Assembly: GCF_003073045.1 (NCBI RefSeq)
Contig: NC_037602.1
Span: 992,001-1,056,000 of the forward strand
Direction: 5' to 3'
Source of the DNA: Pomacea canaliculata
Taxonomy: Eukaryota > Mollusca > Gastropoda > Architaenioglossa > Ampullariidae
DNA: 64,000 nt
Below the pieces are notes generated by a model, which saw only the letters and a list, made by a program, of their open reading frames with translations, was not told the DNA's origin and made no database searches. Position numbers and translations under genes: made by a program. This document shows positions 34,405 through 48,548 of this stretch, one piece after another (position 1 is the stretch's first letter; the number at the start of each line of letters is the position of its first letter).

Positions 34405-36724
34405 GATGTGTCTGGATCTGATGTCACCAAACTATTTACCACACACTTGAGCATTTATTAACACACACATGCATAAACACACCCAATTACATGTACAATA
34501 TAAAAGGTATAGATTGTTAATAAGGTAATCTATTTTTTCTATTAGAAACTGTCAGCAAAGATCTTACAAAACAATTTATTCTAAATTGTGGCATAGTACG
34601 GTTTATAATTGTTTTAAAATCTACTATTAAATCTCTTACTAATAGATTTCCAAAAGGCTGTAACTGTTAGCAGTGATGGTAATGAATAATTATACTTTTT
34701 TCTGTAGTACTTCCTGAAGATCTAAAGTTTCTCCAATTTTAAAATGAAAGGTGTGGTAATATAAATCATACGATGAATTATTGAGCATAGAGTATAAAAG
34801 ATGCATACCAAAATTATAACTAGTAGTTTACATTAAAAGTGGTAAAAGAATTAATTGATTTTCTCAGTTTCTACATTTACAACAAGGCAATGCCAATTTC
34901 CTATTGATTTTTGTGTGTTGGTGTGAAAGCTCGTGAATAATAGCTTTCGTTTATTTAAGCGTGCTGCATGAGCTAGTATAACATTTTCTAAGCGTGATTT
35001 GCTTCTTGTCTAATTGTTATATTACCAGAAGTATAACCACTGGAAGCAAAATTACTTAACTATGTAAATGTTAACCTGCCAAAAATATACATACAAATCC
35101 TTTGATTTAACCGCCACAGCGAAGACGCTTTTTGGATTCCTGTTAACTCCCTTTGGTGAAAGGGAGACAAATCATGAATATGATGAATATGTACACTGTC
35201 CAGAAAGCGATTAACATGCCTGCATTTTATGGAGAAAGTTTGTGGAATCGCAACTTGCAAAAATGTAGCTTTCTTTCTAAAGACAATCTGCACCAATACC
35301 CCTCCCCCATCTCCCGACGTCACCCTGACAAATTTTACACCATGCTTTACATATAGTTGCCTGCAGACCTGAAACTGTGGCTTTTGTCCTTTTCTTAAAT
35401 AAGAGAGTTCTTGCCTTTCGTCTGCTTCACAGTGATCCGAGGTGTTGAACAGTCTTGTTGCTACTCTAATCGTCGAACACACACACAATTAAGCTGCATA
35501 CATAGTTTCATCAATATTCATGAAATCCTATACTGTGATTGTGATCAACGTACAGTAAACAACACATGACGGAGGGGGATGTCAGAACAGTTCATCCCAA
35601 CACCGAAAAGTCAATTAAATCATCCCAGGCTCTAAAGAGGAATCGACCAACGATGATCAAGTAGCTACAACATCAAATATTACCAAATGAGCCATACGTT
35701 GTCTGAACAATACAGATACGCTAGCTCCATAAGCTGCCTATGGAAATATACATAGCGGGGCGAAATGATCGGTGACGTCATCAAGCAGACGACAACGAAG
35801 TGCAGTTGAATAAATCTGCATGAGTGAGCAGCATCAATGGATATTTTCGTACATTTGAACTTTGAGAACAGTTGTATCGCATGCAGCAGTGATCTGCAAA
35901 TCTATAAGAGCATAAGAAGGTCTTTTTTCATGTTTGTTTTGATCGAAGCTACAAATTAATTCATAATAAATTGGTCAGTTTGAAGTAGCGTAAGGGTGGT
36001 TTCATTTTTCATGGCGATTTGGATAGAGCGCGAAATACGATTAAATAGTTCGTGGTGTTGTCGATGGTCGGGAGAAGGGGTACGTGGAGATGGTAAAATA
36101 TCATCTGTGTACTACAGACCGTGGTGTGTACGTTAACTGTGTTAACCTCGAGTTAAAAAAGAGCTCAAACAGATTTTTTCACTTTATTTTTAGGGAACAA
36201 TTTTTAAAAAATAGAATTGACCGTAACTTCATAATATTATAATTTGTAGTTTTCATAACAGCTATAATATTATAATTAACTGACGTCACTGATCGAGTTT
36301 GAAATTAATAGGCTTTAAGTTCAAGTCATTTGGTTTTGCACTGGGTAAATACAGTTTTTGTACATCTGATGGTTTTTTTTTACCCTCCTCCAAGCACAAG
36401 TGGAAAAAAAAAATCTATACACCTCTTCCGCAAGCAATTCTACTTTGAACAACAAATTACTAAACTATAAATGTAAAAGTTAAAGTCAAAATTATATATA
36501 TTTCGATCGTTACCACCAACAGCCCAAATTTTGTTTACCACACATACAACTTACAAAAGAGGGACACAGGAACCACACCTTTTATCCATCCTGTGCAAGG
36601 TATTAACTGTCTTTACTTAATGAAACTGTACACTAATTGCTATATTTGTCATTTATAATTTATTCTCGATTACTGTGGTGGAAATCCCAAGAACTTTAAT
36701 TATCGAAGCAAACTTTTCTTTTAG
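34405..36724. other. Shared upstream region between membrane-protein gene and MFS copy A
   Basis: The two genes are head to head. From about 35478 the sequence belongs to the MFS repeat unit A. A minus-strand frame at 35060-35488 (142 codons) shows no domain and is not called. Promoters are not resolved. Confidence 0.4.
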
Positions 36725-39619
36725 CAAAGTACCAGTTGAGCGATGGATGTTAATGAGAGTATGAAGCTATGGTAGCTTCTACTTCCAAACCAACAGAAGA
36801 ACAGATTTCTTCTGAGAAAATGTCTACTGACAGCCGAAACGCCAAATCAGATTTCAGAACAAAGCTGAAGTCTTCTGTATACAGGAGAAAATGTCTGAAA
36901 ACTCTGTGGCTTGGATTCAGTTTCTGTGCACTGGTAAGCCATTAAACTCAGCTGGAAGTACATGTGTACATTCAGAGGGAGGTGACTTTAACAGGTTTTA
37001 GACCGTGCATCTATATCTTTGTTGATACACAGTTAAATCAATATGTTGTCCATTCAGGTCAAACTACTACTATTACTATTGGAGGTTTAGGAGTTGTAAA
37101 AGCAAAATTATTCGGAAAAGGTAACTAAACTTGAGTTTTTTGGTTTTCAAAGAAATTTTTCTGAGGTTTGAAGATAATTATATTTAACAGCATCAGCAGG
37201 AGTCACATGATTTCTTTAACAGCATTAACAGTGATGTCATATGATTTATTGAATTAGATTTAGCATAAATGGGGTATCACGTGAGGTCCAACTGGCAATC
37301 TGTTGCAAGATTTCAGTTTGCAATTAAAAGAGCTCTTAATTAATTACAAATCTGAAGACTCCATTGTCCAACTAATATAACACTGTCTACATGACTAATG
37401 AGGTTAATACAGGACCAGTTGGACCCACTCCTGATACTTCAGGTAATAAAACTGACTGATATCCTGTGATTGCTTTTTGTTTAAATTAACACTAATTCTT
37501 GGTTTTGTTAAACATTATAACAGGGTTTTTCAGTTAGCCAGAGGGGTCCTGCTTTCCTGGACATTCAGATAATCACACAAACAGATGTGGAATCTGCTTC
37601 CTTTTTCTTTACTGCTGCTTCTGTTGGCTATCTGATTGGATCCTTGACTGCTGGAGTGGTGTATGACAAGCTTGACAAGTCAATGTTGTTAATCATGTCA
37701 CTGCTGGGATTGTCTTTCACTACTATAGCACTACCCTGGTGCTCACCCTATGCTCTCATGATCGCAATCCACTTTATTTGTTCCTTGTTTGGTGGATCAG
37801 TCGATACAGGTTTGCAGTCATTTTGACTTTAGTTTAGCCTTATGGTAATTTTAGAAATTTTGCCTTTGTTTCATGGGACTTTTAGACCATGGGTAATATT
37901 TTAGCTCTGTAATCTTGCTTTTCATTAATACCAACCATACACATATCTGCATACATATATATATATACACACAAACACATGTATACAGAGTTTGATCAGT
38001 AAGTATTTATGGAATGAAAACTTGTTTAGAATGTAAAACGATCAAATCACATGAAAAGTCAGTCTATAGGTCATTTTGTTGTTTGTTTTATTGACATGCA
38101 ATTTTTTTTTTCTTTTGAAGAATTTGAATCACCCAGAATAGCTTTATGCAGACAAAAGTATCTTTTACAACTTTTCCTTAAGACCAACAGCACTAATAGT
38201 TTTAACATGCTTCACACTGGGTGTTGACTGCTTAATCCTGACAGTTCTGACAGCTATTACATCAAATAGGGGCAAATAATACTTGATTACTATAGCTAAG
38301 CCCGAGATTCTGTAAGAGAAGGATTGATGGGAGATGGTAGATATGTGTATATACTGAAATGCATGATTTATATTCTTCTGTTATAGTTCTGCAATCACTT
38401 TAAAAGCTTATATCTGTTATTTAGCAGTACATGTTCATTGATTAAAAGCACATACAAAAATTATTCTGTACACACACAAAAACTCATTCAAAAAATATGC
38501 ACAAATAACCCAGATAAATGTTTTTGAAAACTCAAGATTTAGTTTGTAAATGTCAGGGTTTTGTTTTTATTATTTTCTTTTATTCAGTTGGGAATGCAGA
38601 GTTGGTGAGAATCTGGGGAAAAGAAGGGGAAATGGCGATGCAGTTTCTCCATTTTACTTTTGCCTTTGGAGGTGTGATTTCTCCGTTAATAACTATGCCC
38701 TTCCTGACAGAAGAAGACAGTCAAAGTATAGAGACAAACGCATCAATATCAACCACTTCAAATGGAACTAGCAACAGCACTGGTCCTGCACTACCACTGA
38801 CTACTAAGGTGCACTACGCCTTCCTCATATCTGGCAGCCTGATGTTTTTAGCATGTGTTCCTCTTATTGTGCAGTGGTTTACAGATAGCCTCAGAAGAGA
38901 GAAGACAAAGTAGAGAAGATGAGAAGGAAGTGAAAAGACCATTACCTTCTGCTTTATTTATTTTTGTTTTGCTGACACTTTGTTTCATGTATTTTGTGTA
39001 CACTTCCATAGAGGACACTTTCGCATCTTTCTTGTCCACCTTTGTAGTAAAGCATTTGTTGTGGAGTAAAGCCCTGGGAGCAGAAATTACTTCCATTTTT
39101 TGGGCATCCTTTGCTTCAGCCCGATTTCTTTCTATTTTTGTTGTGCATTACATTTCAGCTGTCAGGCTCATGTTTATCTGTGGCTCATTGATGGTATTTT
39201 CACAGTTTGGGTTCCTGTTGTCATCTCAGTTTCATTTTACAATAGGAGTGTGGTTTTGCACTGTCTTTGTTGGGATTTCTATATCCTCTATCTTTCCAAC
39301 AGGGTTTATGTGGATGGAAGAAGACTTTGTCAGAGTGACAGGCAGTGTAGCATCCTTCATCCTTGTTGCCTCCTCCTCAGGTACTATGGTGAATCCAATA
39401 GCTCTTGGTTACCTTATGCAGCACTTGACACCAATGTCGTTTTCATACCTTCTTTCAGCTGAGTCTGTTTTGTTTTGGTGTGTTTTATTTTTCCTGTTTT
39501 GTCTAAGTCGGCTGTATATCCGCAGCATTATGCTTTGTCTAAAGTTAATGTACAAGAAATAGTTGCTCCCACAATCAAAGTGGATGGCAATACCTGCTCA
39601 GGACACACCTGATATTTGA
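36725..39619 (+). pseudogene. MFS transporter (NaGLT1/MFSD4-like), copy A, frame-disrupted
   Basis: Same three exons as copy C. Exon 1 (acceptor before 36725, ATG 36743, to 36933) has lost frame after the first codons and meets TAG, though an internal ATG (MSTDSRNAKSDF) could restart. Exon 2 (37524-37809, 286 bases) is fully open. Exon 3 (38588-39619) has one extra base near 38889, one missing near 39524 and one extra near 39594, plus in-frame losses of 9 and 6 bases in the glycosylated loop. Between these points the reading is still highly conserved, so the changes are recent or are sequence errors. If real, the product would lack its last six helices. Confidence 0.7.
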
Positions 39620-41235
39620 GTTATTAAAGAATGATTTTTATTAGTTCATATCAATTATTAAAGAATAATTATTTTAAGCTAAAATGATAATTTTTAGTTC
39701 TAGCTGTAGAGTACAGAAAAATCAAATGTATTCAAACTACTGTTCAGTTAATTGTTATTTGTGCCATTTATAGTTATTTGCATTTTGCTTTTGATTTTAA
39801 AGAAGACATCCAGTCACTTACTAACTTCACCAAGACCTGTCAAAAAGAATTTGTTAATATGTTGTTTTTTTAGTATTTTTTTCGTCTTTTCCCAAAGACA
39901 ATATCATTAGGGAAATGATAAATTATTGCAAACATGCTTTAGTTAGTGTTGTTTTTTCAGGGGTTTTTTTGTCTTTTCGCAGAGTCTCATTAGGGAAATG
40001 ATAAATTATTGTAAACTTTCTTTAGTGCATTAAGTTTAAAGCATGGTGCGTGGTTCTCTTTTCCTTACAGTTTGACATTAATTGCTTCTAGTCATCGACA
40101 ACTATTGTGCTAAGAATAGCTGCAGAATTTACATTTTTACTGCTTTAATTTTTAAATTAATCTACACGGAGCCTAAGAGTTTCAGCTAGCCTAACCAGAC
40201 TGAATTCTTATATATGAGAAAGACGCATAATACAGAAATAATGTTTTCTTAACAGAAGTAACTCTGCATCCAGTGTTCATAACCTTGTTACTATAGAGCT
40301 TGTAATCAGCCGAAGTGCTTGAAGTAAGAGATTAGTATGTTTATATGCATCATTAACAGCGGTGATTTCAGCTTATGACAAAGTCAGCTATAGCACATTT
40401 AGTTTGCCACAATGTGTTTCGAGGTTTTCAAGATACCAGCACATTGATGATGGTAGAAAAGGGTTAAATTAGGAGGCTTTTCTTGTGAAAGGGTAAGAGA
40501 TTGAAGATGTTTGCAATTCCGAGTCTGTTGTAATTGTTTGCTTTAACTATACTGAGAAAATCTTCCATCACCTTTGTTAATTTTATACTCAGCATACTTT
40601 GTGCAGTTTGCTTCTAAACATTTTATCTTGTACTCAAGACTTTTACATTTTGAAACTTTTTATATTCTGTGATCAAGATATGACAAAGAAACAAAGTTTA
40701 TAAATTACTTCGTATATAAGTAAGAATCTGTTGATGAAGATAACATACAGAGCAAGTCAACTACACTAATAATAATAACAGGATTTGCAAGGCCCATGTG
40801 AATGTGAGCTTCATATATCACACATGAAAGACTACAAATGAGTAGTTTAAGTCTGTACAAGAAACACAAGCATCAGTAAACAGATGAAACCATGAGAAAA
40901 ACATGAACTAAGTGCATGGATGAAGAATGTCAAACACTACTCATGAATATGCAAAATATTTCTTAAGAGATGAGCTTTGAGACTGGATTTGAAAGCTTCA
41001 GACACAGTTTGAAAAGGAAGGAAATAATAATTAAAAAAAACAACAGTGTGTCCTGAGAAGGAAACTGAACATGTACCAACTATCTCCTATCTGATGCGTG
41101 GCATAGAGAGGAGGGCATCCCAACAAACTGAAGAGACTGACTTGGGTCAGTCATTAGTAGCTCACACAGGCATGGTAGTTCAGGGCCATGAAGACAATAG
41201 CACAGTGTAGTGATGCTGTACTCAATGCAAGCTGA
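39620..41235. other. Downstream flank of MFS copy A
   Basis: AT-rich and shared with units B and C; no coding sequence supported. Confidence 0.5.
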
Positions 41236-41239
41236 GACT

Positions 41240-41350
41240 GACATATATCCGGTGTATAGCGCTAGAGGTCACATCTACTGTATAGAGGTCACATATATCT
41301 TTTGAATAGAGCTAGCCGTCACATATATCTAGAGTATAGAGCTAGAGGTC
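41240..41350. repeat. Diverged ~40-bp tandem repeat
   Basis: Three imperfect units with ACATATATC, GTATAGAGCTAG and AGGTCACAT strings. Present only in unit A, adjacent to the hAT insertion. Confidence 0.7.
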
Positions 41351-41450
41351 ATATCTTGCGCGTTGTACTGCATGCTCTGAGATACTTGCATGGTAAAGGT
41401 GTCATATATAGAAGTGTGAAGGCTAGCCATGTTTTAATATCAGTAGCGGA

Positions 41451-43994
41451 CAGGCCCGGTTCTACCTATTAGGCGAACTAGGCAACTGCCTAGGACGCAG
41501 CGACCGAGGGGCGGAAAAAAATGGCGCTGCTGTCTTTTTTTTTTGGGTTTTTTTTGTTGCTAATTTTATGAAAATATCATTTAACAAAATGAAATTAGCA
41601 GGACACTTTTCCTCTGCTGTAGACTGATCACCACGCTAGTTTCTCAGTACATGTATGACAGAAAACCCCATATCGCATTATCCCAGGGCGCACCTGCAGT
41701 GACCACAGCTAACCGGCAGGCAAGGTAGAGGGGGGGAGAGGGCGGGAAGGCGCTGAGAGGCGGCGTTGGTGGAAGGCAAAGGACCAAAGGTGAAAGGCAC
41801 CATTTCCTCTGCTTGTAGGTTGACTTCACCACCGATTCGCAGTTCATGTAGTGATGTAGTACAGCAAAACCCATTATTACAGGCGCACTTGAAGTGACCC
41901 TAACCACGGGGAAAGAAGAGGGCGGAGGCCGCGGAGATAACACGGAGGCGGTTGGTGGATGGGAGACTCAGTGCGGAACCCCTACGAGAGGGACCACATT
42001 CCACTAATACCAACCTCACCTTTCTTCTTTTATCCACTTTAGAAGAGGTCCACACTTATGCATTGAAAACAGAGTGAGATCAGGGACAGCAACACGACTT
42101 AATTTGCTACGCGAATTTCTCTTTGTATGACAACAGTTTAGCAGTAATTGTTTACTACGAACTTTCAACCCGAGAACTTACTAATGTCACGAACCGTTCT
42201 TAGTAATAATGATTTAAAGTAGCAGACAAACATCAAGTAGAACCTGAAGTTTATAACATATCTATTTACTGACACTGATGGCCTATAGTCTTGTACTACT
42301 GTGTGACTCATGGTCGTGAATAATTTAACTCTTATTAATATTAAATTTCTGTTGATTGGGTTGTATACGCTTAATTTAAGTTGCCCAAATTGTAAATGTT
42401 TATCTTTTATTATCTAAAGTGCATCTGTTTGTCTACAGTTTGAAAGCTTGTTGTTATGCTCCATTGACAAATATTTGAAATTGGTTATTAAGAAAATGAC
42501 TACTAAGACCTGACAGTCGATACACTGTGCTATTACTTCTCCTTGTTTTCAACAAACCCTATGCTGGACACCACGCGTGTTGATCCCTGGACTGTTTGGG
42601 AGCTGACACCATGATACAACTGTTTGCATTGTTAGTGTCCAGAAGACTCTCTCTTGACAGACTCTCTCATTGCCGCCCACCTGTGACTCGCTGTGAGGTG
42701 TGACTTGGATGGAACAAAGTAGCTCTATCAGGTGGTTAGATGCTGGAAGCTTGTGATAGCTTGAGTTTAGACCACACAGCAAAATAAGCACCAGAGCAAG
42801 GTGCTACACATTCTTGTCTCCTCGTGTGCACTCCAAAAACCTTTTACACGAGTGTTGAAAATCCCGCTACTCATAAGTGTAGGTCTGATTAGGACATGCA
42901 AGTATCCATATGTGTATGATGCTAGCCTGCAATTGAAAAACAGGCGTACTTTTTCTTGACAAAAAAGTAACTTATAAGTTATTAATCAAATCTGACGAAA
43001 AATTCTCGAAAAAGATTTTAATTTTAATAAGCCATTTCTTGACACTTCTGGGTTCTAACGCCTCTGGTCGTAATGAGTGTAAAAACCGCTTTTCTACATT
43101 TTTAAGCAGCAAGCATGTAGTCAGTTCGGTTTTACTTCTTGTCGCTGTAAGATGAGAAAGAAGAGAACATTGAAAGGACCTCAGTGGGGTGGCTTAGTTG
43201 AGAAGGTAGAGATAAATCCCTACCACTTTAAAGACAAGTAGATCACATTACCCAGGGCGGACAGCCGAGACTGAGGAAAGTGGTAGTTTGAACATTTGAC
43301 TTAAAACCCACTGGACATGTGAAAACCTCACTGTGACGACTGCAGACATCTCGTGCTGCTGTTTGAATTGACTGTAATCGTCTGTTCGGGTGCTTGGAGA
43401 TATCATCCTTCCACAGCTGAGTCAGTAAAGTTGTGAACTGCCTTTAGCCGTGCAAGACTGAACATGCTGCTGTCTACACCACTTTCATGAGAGTTTGTAC
43501 AGATAAGTTCGCATGAATTTATACACTGTGACATAGCGTATATTTTATTAAACACGATTTATGTCTTTCTTACATTAATTTCATTTCCTTTTTCTTATGG
43601 TGCTTATTTTGATTGTGTGGATGCAACGGGTTGCGATAGCGGTGGTGTCACTTTTGCAAAACTTTCATTGATTCAAACGGGTCCGGACAGTCTTGTGTCT
43701 TTAGCACATACAAGCGAGTTGAGTTCTGAGACAGAACCGCAGCAATCATTACTGTGAACTTAAGCCAGCTTTCTTTGAAATTTCTGATAAAAATAGAATT
43801 AAAACGTATATTTATTCCAAACGAGTACGAGATCTGTAATGTCAGTGACTCATAGAGTCATTTGACATGGGGAGGGGGATATATACATAGCGGTAAATAA
43901 ATGATATAACATGGTTCACTTTTTGTGAGTGGGGGAGGGGGGGCGCAGAATTTTTCTTTCGCCTAGGGCGCAACACAGCCTAGCGCCGGCCCTG
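41451..43994. mobile_element. Large non-coding hAT-like element (2.5 kb)
   Basis: Ends CAGGCCCGGTTCTACC and, inverted, CAGGGCCGGCGCTAGGC, with CCTAGG-rich subterminal sequence at both sides. A perfect 8-bp duplication GTAGCGGA flanks it (41443-41450 and 43995-44002). No transposase-like frame is visible despite the length. A weak tRNA-like stretch at about 43184-43290 suggests nested short elements. Confidence 0.87.
43184..43290 (+). mobile_element. Weak tRNA-derived SINE-like stretch
   Basis: GTGGGGTGGCTTAGTTGAGAAGG has an A-box look, and GTAGATCACATTACCC is a poor B box. No target duplication identified. Confidence 0.28.
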
Positions 43995-45700
43995 GTAGCG
44001 GAGAAGTGTGTCTGGCTTCTACACCTCTCTCTCCACAGTAGTAAGAGTCCAGCGCCTGTGAACAGTCCATCACTACCCCAATATGCTGATCGATGCTTGC
44101 CTACACTACTTCAGTCCGGAAATTCGTGAACTAGAGCTCGGCTATATTTTTCAGTGATTATTTCTGAGACCAACATTTATTATTATTATGTTTGTGTGTT
44201 TGTCTTTTTAGTAAAGCCCTTTGAGCCCACCTTTTAGTGGTGGGAAAATGTAAATGATAATAATATTAAATTGTCTGCCAGTGTTACGATTACATATACA
44301 TCAGACGTATATTACCTGATGAGGTGGTACATATATATATATCGATGAGGAGATGAAAATGCACAGCTTCTTGCGTGATTTAAATCTTGTGTGATTTAAC
44401 CCGCTAACACCAACACTACACGAGGATGCCTTATATTATATATAATCTTTGCGCTGATTGTCCGCAATCCATGACATTTACTTTCTCGGTTTTTTCTAAT
44501 AATCTTTACCATGCACACAAACCATTATACACACAGCTGCATATATAGGAACAATTAAAATAAGTTTCATCAATATTCATGAAATCCTACAATGTGATCG
44601 TGATCAGTGTACAGTAAACAAAACATGAATGAGGGGGATGGTTTCATATTTCGCCAGTCATCTCGCCCCACAGCCTGAGTCAAGTCGTCCGATATCCATT
44701 TCATCCCATGTCAGAGCAGTGGTGGGGGCGAAATGATCGGTGACGTCATCAAGCAGACGACAACGAAGTGCAGCAACATCAATGGATATTTTCGTACATT
44801 TGAACTTTTGAGAACAGTTGTATCGCATGTAGCAGGGATCTGCAAATTCATAACAGCATAAGGTTTTTTTTCTTGCTTGTTTTGATCGAAGCTACAAATT
44901 AATTCATAATAGATTTGTCAGTTTGAAGTAACGCACGCGTGCTTTCATTTTCATCTTGTTAGTGATTTGGAAAGTGCGGGAAATACGATTAAATAGTTCG
45001 TGGTGTTGTCGATAGTGGGGAGAAGTGGGTACGTGGGGATGATTAAATATATCCTCTGTGTACCACAGACCGTGGTGTGTAAGTTAATTGCATTAACCTC
45101 GAGTTAAAAAAAGAACGCATAGAGCGTTGTGATTTTTTTCACGTTATTTTTAGGGAACAATTTAAAAAAAAAATTGAATTGACCTTAACTTCATCGATCG
45201 ACGTTCTGATCGAAGGCCATGCAATTTTATAATTTGTCGTTTTCCTGACAGCTATAATATTATAACCAACTAACGTCACTGAGTTTGAAATTAATAGGCT
45301 GTAATCTCAAGTCATGGTTTTGCACTGGGTAAATACAGTTTGTGTACATCTTTGTTTTTTTTTTAACCCGCCTCCATGCACAAGTGGAAAACAAAATCTG
45401 TACAACTCTTCCGCAAGCAATTCTACTTTGAACATCAAATTAGTCAACTATAAATGCTGAAGTTAAAATAAAAATTATATAATTAACACTAATAGCCGAA
45501 AATTTTTGTTTACCACATATACAACTTTCAAAAGAGGGACATAGAAACATGCACATCTTTTATACATCCTGTGCAGGGTATTTAATGTCTTTACTTTATG
45601 AAACTCTATGAAATTGCTATTTGTCATTGATAATTTATTATCGATTATTGTTATGGAAATCCCCAAGAACTTTAATTATCAAAGCAAACTTTTCTTTTAG

Positions 45701-48548
45701 CAAAATAACAGTTGAGTGATGGATGTAAATGCTGTGGAAGCATCCACTTCCAAACCAACAGAAGAACAGATCTCTTCTGAGAAAATGTCTACTGACAGCC
45801 AAAACGCCAAATCAAATTTCAGAACAAGGCTGAAGTCTTCTGTATACAGGAGAAAATGTCTGAAAACTCTGTGGCTTGGATTCAGTTTCTATGCGATGGT
45901 GAGCCATTAAACCCAGCTGGAAGTACATGTGTACATTCAGAGGAAGATGACTTTAAGACATTTCATGGCATGAATCTATATCTTTGTGGATACATGGTTA
46001 AATCAAATGTTGTCTATTCAGGTCAAACTACTATATTACTATTGGAGGTTAGGAGTTGTAAAAGCAAAATTGTAGAGGAAGAGATAACTACACTTGAGGT
46101 TTGAAGATAATTATATTTAACAGCATCAGCAGGAGTCACATAATGATTTCTTTAATAGCATTAACAGTGATGTTATGTGATTTATTGAATTAGACTTAGC
46201 ATAAAAAGGGTATCACATGAGGTCCAGCTGGTCTAGCTATGGCAAGATTTCAGTTTTCAATTAAAAGAACTCTGACCTTATTAGAAATTCTTTTCTCCAT
46301 TGCCCAAATAATAATAACACTGTCTACAAGATAATGAGGTTAAGTCAGGACCAGTTGGACCCACAAGATACTCCTGATACTTCAGGTAATATAACTGACT
46401 GATGTCCTGTGATTGCTTTTTGTTTAAAGTAACGCTAATTCTTGGTTTTGTTATAAACATTATAACAGGGTTTTTCAGTTAGCCAGAGGGTCCTGCTTCC
46501 TGGACATTCAGATAATCACACAAACAGATGTAGAATCTGCTTCCTTTTCTTTACTGCTGATTCTGTTGCTATCTGATTGGATCCTTGACTGCTGGAGTGG
46601 TGTATGACAAGCTTGACAAGTCAATTTGTTAATCATTGTCACTGCTGGGATTTCTTTCACTACTATAGCACTACCCTGGTGCTCACCCTATGCTCTCATG
46701 ATCGCAATCCACTTATTTGTTCCTTGTTTGGTGGATCAGTCGATACAGGTTTGCAGTCATTTGACTTAGTTTAGCCTTAGGTAATTTTAAAATTTTGCCT
46801 TTGTTTCATAGGACTTTTAGACCCTGGGAATATTTAGCTCTGTAATCTTGCTTTTCATTAATACCAACCATACACATATCTGCATACATATATACACACA
46901 CACACATGTATACAGAGTTTGATCAGTAAATATTTATGGAATGAAAACTTGTTTAGAATGTAGTACGGTCAAATCACATGATAAGTCAGTCTATAGATCA
47001 TTTTGTTGTTTGTTTTATTGACATGCACTTTTTTTTTCTTTTAAAGTATTTTAATCATTCAGAATAGTTTTATGCAGACGAACATATCTTTTACAATGTT
47101 TGCTTAAAACATTCAGTACCAATAATTTTAACATGCTTCACCCTGGGTGTTGACTGCTTAATTCTGACAGGCTATACATCAAATAAGAGCCAAATATTAC
47201 TTGATGACTATAGTTAAAGCCAGAGATTCTGTAAAGAATAATTGATGGGAGATGGCAGATATGTGTATATACTGAAATGCATGATTTATATTCTTCTATT
47301 ATAGTTCTGCAATCACTTTAAAAGCTTATATCTGTTATTTAGCAGTACATGTTCATTGATTAAACACATACAAAAATTATTCTGTACACACACATATGCA
47401 CTCATGCCAAAAAAAAATACACAAATAACAGATAAGTGTTTTTAAAACTCATGATTTAGTTTGTACATGTAAGGGTTTTGTTTTATCATTTTCTTTTATC
47501 AGTTGGGAATGCAGAGTTGGTGAGAATCTGGGGAAAAGAAGGGGAAACGGCGATGCAGTTTCTCCATTTTTCTTATGCCTTTGGAGGTGTGATTTCTCCG
47601 TTAATAACTATGCCCTTCCTGACACCAGTTCAAGAAGAAGACAGTCAAAGTATAGAGACAAACACATCCTCATCAATATCAACCACTTCAAATGGAACTA
47701 GCAACAGCACTGGTCCTGCACTACCACTGACTACTACCGTGCACTATGCCTTCCTCATATCTGGCATCCTGATATTTTTAGCATGTGTTCCTCTTATTGT
47801 GCAGTGGTTTACAGATAGATCAGAAAAGAGAAGACAAAGTAGAGAAGATGAGAAGGCAGTGAAACAACCATTACCTTCTGCTTTATTTATATTTGTTTTG
47901 CTGACACTTTGTTTCATGTATTTTGTGTACACTTCCATAGAGGACACTTTCACAGCTTTCTTGTCCACCTTTGTAGTAAAGCATTTGTTGTGGAGTAAAG
48001 CCCTGGGAGCAGAGATTACTTCCGTTTTTTGGGCTTCCTTTGCTTTCGCACGATTTCTTGCTATTTTTGTTGTGCATTACATTTCAGCTGTCAGACTCAT
48101 ATTTATCTGTAGCACATTGATGGTACTTTCACAGTTTGGGTTCCTGTTGTCATCTCAGTTTCATTTTACAATAGGAGTGTGGTGTTGCACTGTCTTTGTT
48201 GGGATTTCCATGTCCTCTATCTTTCCAACAGGGTTTATGTGGATGGAAGAAGACTTTGTCAGAGTGACAGGCAGTGTAGCATGCTTTATCATTATTGCCT
48301 CCTCCTCAGGCACTATGGTGAGTCCAATAGCTCTTGGTTACCTTATGCAGCACTTGACACCAATGTCGTTTTCATACCTTCTTTCAGCTGAGTCTGTTTT
48401 GTTTTGGTGTGTTTTATTTTTCCTGTTTTGTCTAAGTCGGCTGTATATCCGCAAGCATTATGCTATGTCTATAGCTACTGTACAAGAAGTAGTTGCTCCC
48501 ACAATCAAAATGTATGGAAATACTGCTCAGAACACACCAGATATTTGA
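45701..48548 (+). CDS. MFS transporter (NaGLT1/MFSD4-like), copy B
   Basis: Exon 1 (acceptor TTTCTTTTAG before 45701, ATG 45719, to 45898) and exon 3 (47503-48548, 1046 bases) are fully open and match copy C in structure. Exon 3 encodes helices 5-12 and an extracytosolic loop with sequons NTS, NGT and NST. Exon 2 (46469-46748) is 280 rather than 286 bases because of eight one-base indels (seven losses, one gain), which scramble the frame across helices 2-4. The same indel cluster continues about 90 bases into the intron. Selection-consistent exons flanking one damaged exon suggest a local sequence-quality problem, though a true lesion is not excluded. Confidence 0.65.

Larger units (their letters stand above)
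35500..41240 (+). repeat. MFS gene repeat unit A
   Basis: Collinear with units B (from about 44050) and C (from about 54290): upstream flank (TTCATGAAATCCTA, GTGATCGTGATC-type strings), three exons, introns and several hundred bases downstream. Similarity fades near 41240, just before a local ~40-bp tandem repeat and a hAT insertion. Confidence 0.9.

Noticed and set aside
35060-35488. 142-codon minus-strand frame between the membrane-protein gene and MFS copy A
   Set aside because: No domain, signal or splice partner found; left as unassigned upstream sequence.
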